Part shown: positions 14,638-22,258 of the stretch, piece after piece
Position numbering within the stretch: the first letter of the stretch is position 1
Layout of the letters: every line of letters begins with the position of its first letter
Source of the DNA: Caryophanales bacterium UBA1719
Lineage (GTDB): Bacteria > Bacillota_I > Bacilli_A > RFN20 > CAG-826
DNA: 25,590 bases
Reading direction: 5' to 3'
NCBI GenBank assembly: GCA_002317145.1
Contig: DCIT01000051.1
Location: forward strand, 1 to 25,590
Made by a program: the position numbers and the translations under genes
The notes under the pieces: model-generated
What the model was told of the DNA's origin: nothing
The model's database searches: none
What the model saw: the letters and a program-made list of their open reading frames with translations, nothing else

Positions 14638-15078
14638 TTACTCCTCTTCACTCTTCCAATCATCAAGTTTTAAAAAGAATGTTATTCCAAAAAATAACAC
14701 GCTAACAATAATATCTATTGAAGCATTAATTGTAACTACCGTTCCTAAATCTGTTCCCCCATTAGAGAAGAATAATATTGATTGAAGAACAACAAATACT
14801 AAATATAAACAAGTAAATGTAAATAACGGATTTAAAGCTTCATCAAGATGTTTAGAACAATATATCGCATAAGAAGACACTACTAATTTAAAAGCAATAG
14901 TAAAGAATTCGACAATTAAATAGTTTCTAGTTGCTTTATATTCACTAGGTTCAACTGTAGACCAATCATAAGTTGAAGTATGAATAATTTGATAAATCAA
15001 AGCCGCACAAGCAAAGACTAACAAAATAAGTCCAAAGAAGAATAAAATATGTGAAAATATTTGTTCTTTTTTATTCAT
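14638..15078 (-). CDS. Four-helix membrane protein of unknown function
   Basis: The 146-residue product from the ATG at 15078 has four hydrophobic segments (about 10-30, 47-70, 82-103 and 113-134) and a short acidic C-terminus (KLDDWKSEEE). No family is recognised. A longer frame starting at 15111 exists, but its extra 11 residues lie inside the flavoprotein gene. The 15078 start overlaps the flavoprotein stop by one base (TAATG), the usual coupling geometry in this genome, and places a charged MNKKEQ before the first helix. No ribosome binding site is seen, consistent with coupling. Its position between a flavin reductase and a zinc-ribbon membrane protein suggests a shared function, but none can be named. 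Confidence 0.7.
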   Translation of the reverse strand: MNKKEQIFSHILFFFGLILLVFACAALIYQIIHTSTYDWSTVEPSEYKATRNYLIVEFFTIAFKLVVSSYAIYCSKHLDEALNPLFTFTCLYLVFVVLQSILFFSNGGTDLGTVVTINASIDIIVSVLFFGITFFLKLDDWKSEEE

Positions 15079-17132
15079 TATAATTTCATTGCAACATCCC
15101 ACGCGCCCCAAATAGCGGTACGTAAGTTACCAACTTTATTTGCATCTCCAATAATATGAACATGTTTTTCTTTTTCTACTAATTTATAAGAATTATAACC
15201 AATAGAAACTACAACATTATCAGTCTTAACTTTAAATTCATCGTCTTTATATTTAATAACGACTTCACCATCTTTATATTCTTTAACAGTGGAATTTAAA
15301 TAAACAGGAACATCATGTAATTTGAAATAATCACGTAAGTAAGAAGAGTTCGCTAAACAAACACCCTTAACAGCAATTAAATCATTTTTAGCTTCAACTA
15401 TAGTTGGATGTCTACCTTGTAAATGTAATTCATAAGCAATTTCACATCCCGTAAGACCACCACCAATAATTGTGACGTTATCTCCAACATTAGTTTGATT
15501 TAATAAATATGTACAAGCATCAATAAATTTATCACTACCAGGAATATCTAACTTTCTTGGAGTTGATCCAGTAGCAACGATATATTCATCAGCTTGAATC
15601 TCACTTAAAGATTTAATCTCTTTATTAAATTCAATCTTAATATTCTTTTCATTAGCAATTTGTTTTTTATACCACTCTAACAAGGCTCTATCTTTCTCTT
15701 TAAAAGAGAAAACAGAAGCAGCGATGAAGACTCCACCAACTTTATCACTCTTTTCATATATAGTGACATTGTGTCCTCTTTTCGCTAATACTAGAGCTGC
15801 TTCTAATCCAGCAATACCAGCTCCAATAATTGCAATATTTTTAGATTGTTTAGCTTTAACAATCTTATATTTTTTAGTTTGCATTGTTATTGGGTTAATT
15901 GCGCATCTAGCCATATGCATTGTGTCTTGCATATCTTGAATATTTGGAACACCTTCATAGTGGCACATATTAAAGCAACCATTATGACAACAAATACATG
16001 GACGAATATCGTTGATATTATCATTCATTAATTTAGTAACCCATTCTGGATCTGATAAGAATTGACGAGCAACACCCATCGCATCAATCTTTCCTTCTTT
16101 AATAGCGTTCGCTGCAACATCAGGTTCCATACGACCTGCACATACAACAGGAATATCAACAAATTGACGAATATGTGCAACATCATTTAAGTTACAGTTT
16201 TGTGGCATATACATTGGAGGATGTGCCCAATACCAAGCATCATAAGTACCATTATCAGCATTTAACATATCATAACCGGCATCTTGTAAATACTTAGCGG
16301 CTTTCTCGCTTTCTTCCATGCTACGTCCAACTTCACGGAACTCTTCATTTGGCATTGCACCAGCTCTAAATCCTTTAGTCTTAGATACAACAGAATAACG
16401 TAATGAAACTGGATAATCTTCTCCACATACATGTTTAATAGCACGAACTATTTCAACTGGGAAACGATATCTATTTTCAAATGATCCACCATAATCATCA
16501 CTACGATGATTGCAATATGGTAATGTGAATTGATCAAGTAAATATCCTTCATGAACAGCGTGAATTTCTACTCCATCAACTCCAGCATCTTTACAAAGTT
16601 TTGCAGTCTTAGCAAATGCATTAACCATCTTTTTAATTTCTTTAACTGTAAATGGTTTTGATGGAACTTTATCAGACCATCTATTAGGTAAATCACTTGG
16701 AGCCTTACATAATCTATCAACATTTAAAATAGGTTTAGCAACTAAATTTAAAAATTTGTTTTTATAAATCTTTTCCATTACTTCATTAACCGCCATAGAT
16801 CTACCAAATCCTGCAGTTAATTGAACAAACATCTTTGCTCCAGTCTTATGGAATTCATCCATAAATACTTTTAATTTCTTAAACATTCTCTTATTTGAAT
16901 ATAAGTATCTATTTAAGATTGGATCTTGAATTGGAGCAATACCTGGAAGTACTAATCCAACATTATTTTTTGCCTTTTCTAATAAGAAGTTCGCAGCTTC
17001 TTTATCAAAGTGACAAGGTTCCATCCAACCAAAAATTGATGTTCCACCCATTGAGGTAAGAACTATTCTATTTTTAATTTCTAGATTTCTAATTTTCCAA
17101 GGAGTGAATAGTGGTTTATACATTTCATTCAT
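15078..17132 (-). CDS. FMN/FAD/Fe-S oxidoreductase of the 2-enoate / 2,4-dienoyl-CoA reductase family
   Basis: A 684-residue enzyme with the three-part architecture of 2,4-dienoyl-CoA reductase, clostridial 2-enoate reductase and BaiCD/BaiH. Residues 1-370 form an old-yellow-enzyme TIM barrel (HAVHEGYLLDQF with catalytic His/Tyr candidates, then NHRSDDYGGSFENR). An Fe-S site follows at C379-x2-C382-x3-C386 with a distal C410. From about 431 there is an FAD/NAD(P) Rossmann region (GAGIAG at 437-442 and a second GGGLTG motif). The segment TYDAWYWAHPP (about 296-306) is more like enoate reductase/BaiCD than E. coli FadH. Distal Fe-S spacing is about 12 residues longer than in FadH, and extra cysteines (C381, C390) sit nearby. 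Substrate is unknown; NAD(P)H-dependent reduction of an activated C=C bond is expected. An AGAGGA site supports the start. Confidence 0.9.
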   Translation of the reverse strand: MNEMYKPLFTPWKIRNLEIKNRIVLTSMGGTSIFGWMEPCHFDKEAANFLLEKAKNNVGLVLPGIAPIQDPILNRYLYSNKRMFKKLKVFMDEFHKTGAKMFVQLTAGFGRSMAVNEVMEKIYKNKFLNLVAKPILNVDRLCKAPSDLPNRWSDKVPSKPFTVKEIKKMVNAFAKTAKLCKDAGVDGVEIHAVHEGYLLDQFTLPYCNHRSDDYGGSFENRYRFPVEIVRAIKHVCGEDYPVSLRYSVVSKTKGFRAGAMPNEEFREVGRSMEESEKAAKYLQDAGYDMLNADNGTYDAWYWAHPPMYMPQNCNLNDVAHIRQFVDIPVVCAGRMEPDVAANAIKEGKIDAMGVARQFLSDPEWVTKLMNDNINDIRPCICCHNGCFNMCHYEGVPNIQDMQDTMHMARCAINPITMQTKKYKIVKAKQSKNIAIIGAGIAGLEAALVLAKRGHNVTIYEKSDKVGGVFIAASVFSFKEKDRALLEWYKKQIANEKNIKIEFNKEIKSLSEIQADEYIVATGSTPRKLDIPGSDKFIDACTYLLNQTNVGDNVTIIGGGLTGCEIAYELHLQGRHPTIVEAKNDLIAVKGVCLANSSYLRDYFKLHDVPVYLNSTVKEYKDGEVVIKYKDDEFKVKTDNVVVSIGYNSYKLVEKEKHVHIIGDANKVGNLRTAIWGAWDVAMKL

Positions 17133-17159
17133 AAGTTAATCCTCTTTTTATTCTTAACT

Positions 17160-17168
17160 ATTTTATCA
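17160..17168 (-). promoter_or_regulatory. Extended -10 (TGATAAAAT) of the flavoprotein operon
   Basis: TG-n-TAAAAT on the minus strand, predicting a leader of about 20 bases that contains AGAGGA. No convincing -35 is seen. The remainder of 17133-17202 is AT-rich with no other signal. Confidence 0.45.
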
Positions 17169-17202
17169 CAATAATTAAAATATTTATTTTATTTAAAATA
17201 AA

Positions 17203-17232
17203 AACTCCTCGAATTTTATACTTCGAGGAGTT
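17203..17232 (-). terminator. Rho-independent terminator after glpK
   Basis: An 11-bp perfect stem (AACTCCTCGAA/TTCGAGGAGTT) with an 8-base loop is followed on the minus strand by TTTATTTT. It begins 14 bases after the glpK stop and isolates glpK from the flavoprotein operon. Confidence 0.92.
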
Positions 17233-17246
17233 AATTATTTTTTTAA

Positions 17247-18731
17247 TTATATTTTAAAAGTTCTAGCTGCTTTAACTGCGGTATCCCAACCTTTAAGTTT
17301 CTTATCAACATCTGCCTTTTTCATTTTTGGTTTATAGATGTGTTGATATTTATGATTCTTAGATATTGTTTTTAAATCCTTAAAGAATCCTGTTGATAAT
17401 CCAGACATATAGGCTGCTCCTAAAGCTGTTGTTTCAACGCATACAGGTAATTTAACATCAACTCCTAAAATATCACTTTGGAATTGCATTAAGAATCTAT
17501 TCGCACTTGCACCACCATCAACTTTTAATGATTTTAATTTAATTCTCGTTTCACTTTGCATGACTTTTAATGAATCAGAAATTTGATAAGCAATGCCTTC
17601 TAATGCTGCACGACAAATATGAAATTTATTTGTACCTCTAGTTAGTCCAAAGAATGCTCCACGAACATCATTATCCCAATATGGCGTGCCTAATCCAACA
17701 AATGCTGGAACTAAATATACACCTTCGGTGTCTTTAACTTTTAAGGCATATCTTTCACTATCTCTAGCACTCTTAATAACTTGTAATCCATCTCTTAACC
17801 ATTGGATAGTAGCGCCACCCATAAATACACTAGCCTCTAGAGCATATGTTACTTTATTATTTATTTTCCAAGCCACCGTTGTTAATAAACCATTTTTAGA
17901 TAACATTGGTTTATCGCCAATGTTCATTAACATAAAGCAACCTGTACCATATGTATTTTTCGATTCACCTTTTGAGAAACATGTTTGACCAAATAATGCG
18001 CTTTGTTGATCACCAATCGCTCCACAAATTGGAATATTTACTTTGCATGATAATGCTGTGGCATATCCAAATTTAGATGATGAAGAATGTACCTCTGGTA
18101 ATATGCACATTGGAATATTCCAAATCTTTAATAATTCTTTATCCCATTTACAATCTTTAATATTAAGTAACATGGTTCTTGATGCATTAGTAACATCTGT
18201 AGCATGGACACGTCCTTCGGTTAATTTGAAAATTAACCAAGACTCAATATTTCCAAATAATAATTCTCCTTTCTCCGCTCTTTTTTGACCATTAGGAATA
18301 TGATCTAAAATAAATCTAATCTTACTAGCGGAGAAATATGGATTAATTAATAATCCTGTTCTTTTAAATATAAAATCTTTTTTTGATTGTCTTTGTTCAC
18401 ATAAATAATTTGATTGACGAGATTGCCATATAATCGCGTTATAAACTGGTTGTCCTGTTTTCTTATCCCAGATAACAGTAGTTTCTCTTTGATTAGTAAT
18501 TCCAATAGAATCAATCTCATTAGGATTAACATTGCTATCTTCTAATACTTCAGTAATAGCTTCTAAAACAGAAATCCAAATATCTTTAGCGGATTCTTCA
18601 ACCCATCCTGGTTTAGGATAAAAAGTTTTTATTCCTCGTCTTGCCAGACAAACAGGTTTTCCTTTCTTATCGAAAAGAATTGCACAACTACTAGTTGTAC
18701 CTTGATCAATCGCTAATACATATTTCTTCAT
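17247..18731 (-). CDS. glpK: Glycerol kinase
   Basis: GlpK phosphorylates glycerol to sn-glycerol-3-phosphate with ATP, feeding glycolysis and phospholipid synthesis. The 494-residue FGGY kinase has the full set of motifs: AIDQGTTSSCAILFD (phosphate 1), GWVEE near 42-46, GAIGDQQSALFGQ (about 237-249), KNTYGTGCFML and the adenosine-site block VDGGASAN. In Firmicute GlpK a histidine before the GDQQ motif (about 230) is phosphorylated by HPr of the PTS; here that stretch reads ATALSCKVN with no histidine, suggesting loss of this control. An AAGGAGAT site fixes the start. It stands alone, with its own promoter and terminator; glpF and glpO/glpD are not adjacent. Confidence 0.97.
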   Translation of the reverse strand: MKKYVLAIDQGTTSSCAILFDKKGKPVCLARRGIKTFYPKPGWVEESAKDIWISVLEAITEVLEDSNVNPNEIDSIGITNQRETTVIWDKKTGQPVYNAIIWQSRQSNYLCEQRQSKKDFIFKRTGLLINPYFSASKIRFILDHIPNGQKRAEKGELLFGNIESWLIFKLTEGRVHATDVTNASRTMLLNIKDCKWDKELLKIWNIPMCILPEVHSSSSKFGYATALSCKVNIPICGAIGDQQSALFGQTCFSKGESKNTYGTGCFMLMNIGDKPMLSKNGLLTTVAWKINNKVTYALEASVFMGGATIQWLRDGLQVIKSARDSERYALKVKDTEGVYLVPAFVGLGTPYWDNDVRGAFFGLTRGTNKFHICRAALEGIAYQISDSLKVMQSETRIKLKSLKVDGGASANRFLMQFQSDILGVDVKLPVCVETTALGAAYMSGLSTGFFKDLKTISKNHKYQHIYKPKMKKADVDKKLKGWDTAVKAARTFKI

Positions 18732-18767
18732 AATATCTCCTTATTTATAAAGACATTTATTTCTTAA

Positions 18768-18776
18768 ATTATAGCA
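18768..18776 (-). promoter_or_regulatory. glpK promoter, extended -10 (TGCTATAAT)
   Basis: A perfect TG-n-TATAAT on the minus strand gives a leader of about 30 bases carrying AAGGAGAT. The -35 is weak. No catabolite-responsive (cre) palindrome was recognised in 18732-18847. Confidence 0.65.
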
Positions 18777-18805
18777 TTTATTTAATGTTTTTATTATAAA
18801 TAAAA

Positions 18806-18834
18806 ATGCTCCACAAATTATTTTTGCGGAGCAT
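18806..18834 (-). terminator. Rho-independent terminator after tRNA-Trp
   Basis: A 12-bp stem (ATGCTCCGCAAA with TTTGTGGAGCAT, one G-U pair) and a 5-base loop are followed on the minus strand by TTTTTATTT. It starts 14 bases after the tRNA-Trp CCA end and also closes any read-through from ffh. Confidence 0.92.
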
Positions 18835-18847
18835 AAAATTTTAATTT

Positions 18848-18921
18848 TGGCAGGGGTAGTAGGAATCGAACCCACATTGGCGGTTTTGGAGACCGAAGTA
18901 CTACCTTTGTACGATACCCCT
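18848..18921 (-). tRNA. tRNA-Trp (anticodon CCA)
   Basis: The minus strand folds as a cloverleaf: acceptor AGGGGTA/TACCCCT, D stem GTAC/GTAC, anticodon loop CTCCAAA with anticodon CCA, T arm GTGGG-TTCGATT-CCTAC, discriminator G and an encoded CCA end. The first anticodon-stem pair (27-43) is a U-C mismatch. The CCA anticodon reads only UGG, which fits use of the standard code. It lies 24 bases after ffh and has its own -10. Confidence 0.97.
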
Positions 18922-18931
18922 AGCGTGTATT

Positions 18932-18937
18932 ATTATA
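18932..18937 (-). promoter_or_regulatory. tRNA-Trp -10 (TATAAT)
   Basis: TATAAT on the minus strand ends 10 bases before the mature tRNA 5' end, so the precursor leader would be only a few nucleotides. It sits between the ffh stop and the tRNA. Confidence 0.5.
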
Positions 18938-18945
18938 CTCTATTT

Positions 18946-20295
18946 TTATTTCATGCCAGGAAAATTAAAGCCTGGTGGTAAACCTTTCCCACCGCTCTTG
19001 CGATATTGTTTTAATTTCTTGGTCATTTCTTTCATTTGTTCATACTTCTTAATTACTTTATTTATATCGTAACTAGTTTTGCCTGAACCTTTTGCGATTC
19101 TTATTTTTCTTGAATTTTTAAGGATAGAGGGATTTTGTCTTTCTTCTTTAGTCATTGAATTAATAATGACTTCAAAGTTTTTCATTTCTTGCTCTGCTCT
19201 TTCTTTTTGTTCATCAGAAATAGAAGGCATTCCAGGAATCATTTTTAAGATACCTGATAAAGATCCTAGACGTTTTACTTTCTTCATTTGCGCAAGCATA
19301 TCATCTAAAGTAAATTCACCAGTCATCATCTTATCGGCTTCTTTCTTCATTTCATCTTCATCAATTTCATCTTGAACTTTCTCAACTAAAGAAACTATAT
19401 CGCCCATTCCTAAGATACGATCAGCCATTCTATCAGGATGGAAAGCATCTAAATCAGTTAACTTTTCACCAACACCAGCGAACTTAATTGGAACATTAGT
19501 TAAGTGTCTAATACTTAAAGAAGCACCACCACGAGCATCACCATCTAACTTCGACATGATGCATCCAGTTAATCCTAATTTATTATTAAATTCTAACGCC
19601 ACGTTAATGGAATCTTGACCAGAAGCAGCATCAACTAATAAAAGTATTTCATCTGGAGTAACTTCTTTTTTAATATTCAATAATTCTTCCATTAATTGTT
19701 CATCAATTTGTAAACGTCCAGCAGTATCTAAAATCACTGCATCATAATGTTCATTAAAAGCTTTTTCTTTTGCTTGTTTCGCGATTGTTACAGGATTCTC
19801 TTTTCCTAAAGAAAAGAAAGTGGCGTTAACTTGTTTAGCAATTTGCTCTAATTGATCAATAGCGGCTGGACGATAAATATCGCATGCTGCTAATATTGTT
19901 TTCTTATTTAATTTTTCTTGTAGATATTTTGCAAGTTTACCAGCGGTTGTCGTTTTACCTGTACCTTGTAAACCACATAACATAATTACGATTGGACGAG
20001 ATGTTGGATATTTAATTTCACTATCATCACTGCCTAATAATTTCTCAATCTCATCATGAACAATTTTCGTAATCATTTGTGATGGATTAACTTTCTTAAA
20101 GACTTCTTGACCAACAGCTTTTTCTTTAACACTATTAACAAATTCTTTAACAACTTTATAGTTAACGTCAGCGTCTAATAAAGCAAGACGAATGCTTTTA
20201 AGCATTTCGTCCATATTCTTTTCAGTTAAATAAGATTCACCTTTTAACTTTTTGAATATACTCTTAAATTTATCTGTTAACGATTCAAAGGCCAT
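18946..20295 (-). CDS. ffh: Signal recognition particle protein Ffh
   Basis: Ffh is the SRP54 GTPase that binds signal sequences and 4.5S/6S RNA and delivers ribosome-nascent chains to FtsY. The 449-residue protein has an N domain (about 1-90), a G domain with G1 GLQGTGKTTTAGK (108-120), DTAGRLQ (G3), a TKLD-like G4 that here reads MSKLDGDARGGA, and a methionine-rich M domain (about 325-449) ending in GLPPGFNFPGMK. Length and motifs are normal. It follows ylxM by two bases, with a weak AAAGAGAT site upstream. It is the last protein gene of the plsX-rnc-ftsY-ylxM-ffh cluster, with tRNA-Trp behind it. Confidence 0.98.
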   Translation of the reverse strand: MAFESLTDKFKSIFKKLKGESYLTEKNMDEMLKSIRLALLDADVNYKVVKEFVNSVKEKAVGQEVFKKVNPSQMITKIVHDEIEKLLGSDDSEIKYPTSRPIVIMLCGLQGTGKTTTAGKLAKYLQEKLNKKTILAACDIYRPAAIDQLEQIAKQVNATFFSLGKENPVTIAKQAKEKAFNEHYDAVILDTAGRLQIDEQLMEELLNIKKEVTPDEILLLVDAASGQDSINVALEFNNKLGLTGCIMSKLDGDARGGASLSIRHLTNVPIKFAGVGEKLTDLDAFHPDRMADRILGMGDIVSLVEKVQDEIDEDEMKKEADKMMTGEFTLDDMLAQMKKVKRLGSLSGILKMIPGMPSISDEQKERAEQEMKNFEVIINSMTKEERQNPSILKNSRKIRIAKGSGKTSYDINKVIKKYEQMKEMTKKLKQYRKSGGKGLPPGFNFPGMK

Positions 20296-20297
20296 AG

Positions 20298-20591
20298 TTA
20301 TAATATCTCTTTTACTTTATCTTTAATTTTCTTATCTTTAATTATATTAAGAACTTCATTCTTTTTCTTAATTAAATTAAGTTTTTTCTCATATTCATTT
20401 AATTTATTGGTCGCAATTTTAATAGCATCTAACGCCGCAGATCTAGATATAGAATAATGTTCACTTATTTCTTGTAAAGATAAATCATAACGATATTTAT
20501 CTTTCATAATATCTAATTGTTTCTTTGTTAACAAAGAACCATAAGTATCAAGTAATAAATTGATATTAATAAATTTATCTTGCTTCTTCAT
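20298..20591 (-). CDS. ylxM: YlxM/p13-like helix-turn-helix protein
   Basis: YlxM proteins are small helix-turn-helix proteins encoded directly before ffh in Firmicutes and Mollicutes, and are reported to associate with the SRP. The 97-residue product shows the typical sequence LLDTYGSLLTKKQLDIMKDKY, followed by an HTH (about 36-58, LSLQEISEHYSISRSAALDAI) and a charged coiled tail. The position between ftsY and ffh is diagnostic. A GGAGAA site precedes the ATG, three bases after the ftsY stop. DNA-binding regulation of the operon is an alternative often suggested for the family. Confidence 0.94.
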   Translation of the reverse strand: MKKQDKFININLLLDTYGSLLTKKQLDIMKDKYRYDLSLQEISEHYSISRSAALDAIKIATNKLNEYEKKLNLIKKKNEVLNIIKDKKIKDKVKEIL

Positions 20592-20594
20592 GAA

Positions 20595-21563
20595 TTATTC
20601 TCCAATACATAAACCATGAAGATATTGATTAATATCAAATTCTTTTAAATCATCTATTCCTTCACCTAATCCAATAAAGCGCACAGGAATATTTAAGTCA
20701 TGACGTATAGCAAGTAATATACCACCTTTAGAAGTTCCATCCATTTTAGTAATTACCGCTCCAGAAATTTTAGTCGCTTCATTAAATGCTTTAGCTTGAA
20801 TAACTCCATTTTGTCCAGTTGTGGCATCTAATACTAAGAATGTCTCATGTGGAGCATTAGGTATTTCTTTAGAAATGACTCTAGATATTTTCGCTAGCTC
20901 ATTCATTAAATTAACTTTAGTTTGTAATCTACCCGCTGTATCTACAATTAATAAATCAATATTCTTTTCTCTTGCTAATTTAGCACCTTTATAAGCAACA
21001 GAAGCTGGATCAGAATTTGCTTCTCCTGTAATTACATCAATATGTAATCTATTACCCCATTCTTTTAATTGTTCTATTGCTCCTGCTCTAAAAGTATCAG
21101 CAGCAGCTAACATAACTGACTTACCTTGTTTTAAATAACGATTCGCTAACTTAGCAATTGTAGTAGTCTTACCAACACCATTAACTCCTACTACTAATAA
21201 CACAGTCGGTTTATTATCAAACTTAATATCAGATAATAATTGTTCTTCTTTAGAATAATCTTTAAACATGACATCTATTAAAGCTTCGTTCGCATCTTTT
21301 AAAGATCTTATTTTATTTTCCTTAATTACTTTTGATAAATTATTAATGATATCAGTAACTAAAGTTACTCCGATATCCGCTTCTAATAAAATCTCTTCTA
21401 ATTTATCAAAATAATTACTAGGAATAGAATCATCATTACTTAAAGAATTAATCTCATCAGTAAAAGCCTTCTTTGCTTTCTTTAATCCTTTATCATAAGT
21501 AAGAATAGTATTTGATGATTCTTTTTTAGAAAATTTATTTTTTAAAAACGAAAATAATCCCAT
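20595..21563 (-). CDS. ftsY: Signal recognition particle receptor FtsY
   Basis: FtsY is the membrane-associated SRP receptor GTPase that pairs with Ffh to hand nascent membrane proteins to SecYEG. The 322-residue protein carries only a very short acidic/basic A region (about 1-25, MGLFSFLKNKFSKKE, with an amphipathic start suited to membrane binding), then an N domain and a G domain with GVNGVGKTTTIAKLA (126-140), DTAGRLQ and TKMDGTSKGG. A short A region is normal in Firmicutes and Mollicutes. An AAAGGA site lies 11 bases before the ATG at the end of rnc. In many Firmicutes smc separates rnc and ftsY; it is absent here. Confidence 0.98.
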   Translation of the reverse strand: MGLFSFLKNKFSKKESSNTILTYDKGLKKAKKAFTDEINSLSNDDSIPSNYFDKLEEILLEADIGVTLVTDIINNLSKVIKENKIRSLKDANEALIDVMFKDYSKEEQLLSDIKFDNKPTVLLVVGVNGVGKTTTIAKLANRYLKQGKSVMLAAADTFRAGAIEQLKEWGNRLHIDVITGEANSDPASVAYKGAKLAREKNIDLLIVDTAGRLQTKVNLMNELAKISRVISKEIPNAPHETFLVLDATTGQNGVIQAKAFNEATKISGAVITKMDGTSKGGILLAIRHDLNIPVRFIGLGEGIDDLKEFDINQYLHGLCIGE

Positions 21564-21565
21564 GA

Positions 21566-22258
21566 TTATTTATTTCCTTTAGCAAGTTTCTTTAATGCTG
21601 ATTTCGCTGCTTCTTGTTCTGCTGCTTTCTTACTAGAACCAATACCTGTACCTAAACAAACATTATCAAAATATAATCCAACTTTAAATGATGGTTGATT
21701 TGCAGGGCCTCTTTTAGAAATAACTTTGTATTCTATTTCTGAATGATGATCTGCTTGTAATAATTCTTGAAGTTTAGATTTATAATCCATTGATTGTTCA
21801 TAATCAAAATGAATAATTCTATTTTTAAATATGCGCTCAACAAATTTATAAGTATAGTTAAATCCGTTATCTAAATAAATTGCTCCAATAAAAGCTTCAA
21901 ATACATCTTCTAATATTTTATTAGAATTAGCTACTTTACTAGTAAAACTAGTGCCTACTTTAATGTATTGATCAAAGTGATAAGTTAACGCTAATTTAGA
22001 TAAAGAAGCGGTATCAACTAAACTACTTCTAAGTCTAGTTAAATGTCCTTCATGAAGTTCAGGATGTAACTTATAAGATAAAGTGGCAATGATACTTCCT
22101 AAAATTGAATCACCTACAAATTCTAATCTTTGATAATCTTCAACTTTATGCTCATTTAAATTAATAGATGGATGAGTAAAAGCTGATTCATATAAAGCAA
22201 TATTATGCGCTCTTATCTTAAATGATTTAAATAAAGGTTTTAAACGATTAGAGCTCAT
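21566..22258 (-). CDS. rnc: Ribonuclease III
   Basis: RNase III cleaves double-stranded RNA, processing rRNA precursors and regulating mRNAs. The 230-residue protein has the endonuclease domain (about 1-150) with the signature YQRLEFVGDSILG (E46 and D50 as metal ligands; consensus ERLEFLGDAVL) and LEDVFEAFIGAIYLD (D118, E121), then a dsRNA-binding domain (about 157-228) ending GSSKKAAEQEAAKSALKKL. All four metal-binding acids are present. Its start overlaps the plsX end by 11 bases and is preceded by AAGGGG inside plsX. Order plsX-rnc without acpP between is noted. Confidence 0.97.
   Translation of the reverse strand: MSSNRLKPLFKSFKIRAHNIALYESAFTHPSINLNEHKVEDYQRLEFVGDSILGSIIATLSYKLHPELHEGHLTRLRSSLVDTASLSKLALTYHFDQYIKVGTSFTSKVANSNKILEDVFEAFIGAIYLDNGFNYTYKFVERIFKNRIIHFDYEQSMDYKSKLQELLQADHHSEIEYKVISKRGPANQPSFKVGLYFDNVCLGTGIGSSKKAAEQEAAKSALKKLAKGNK

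Noticed and set aside
15078..15111. Longer form of the four-helix membrane protein starting at 15111
   Set aside because: The extra 11 residues (MGRVGCCNEII) overlap the flavoprotein gene, and the TAATG coupling geometry favours the start at 15078.
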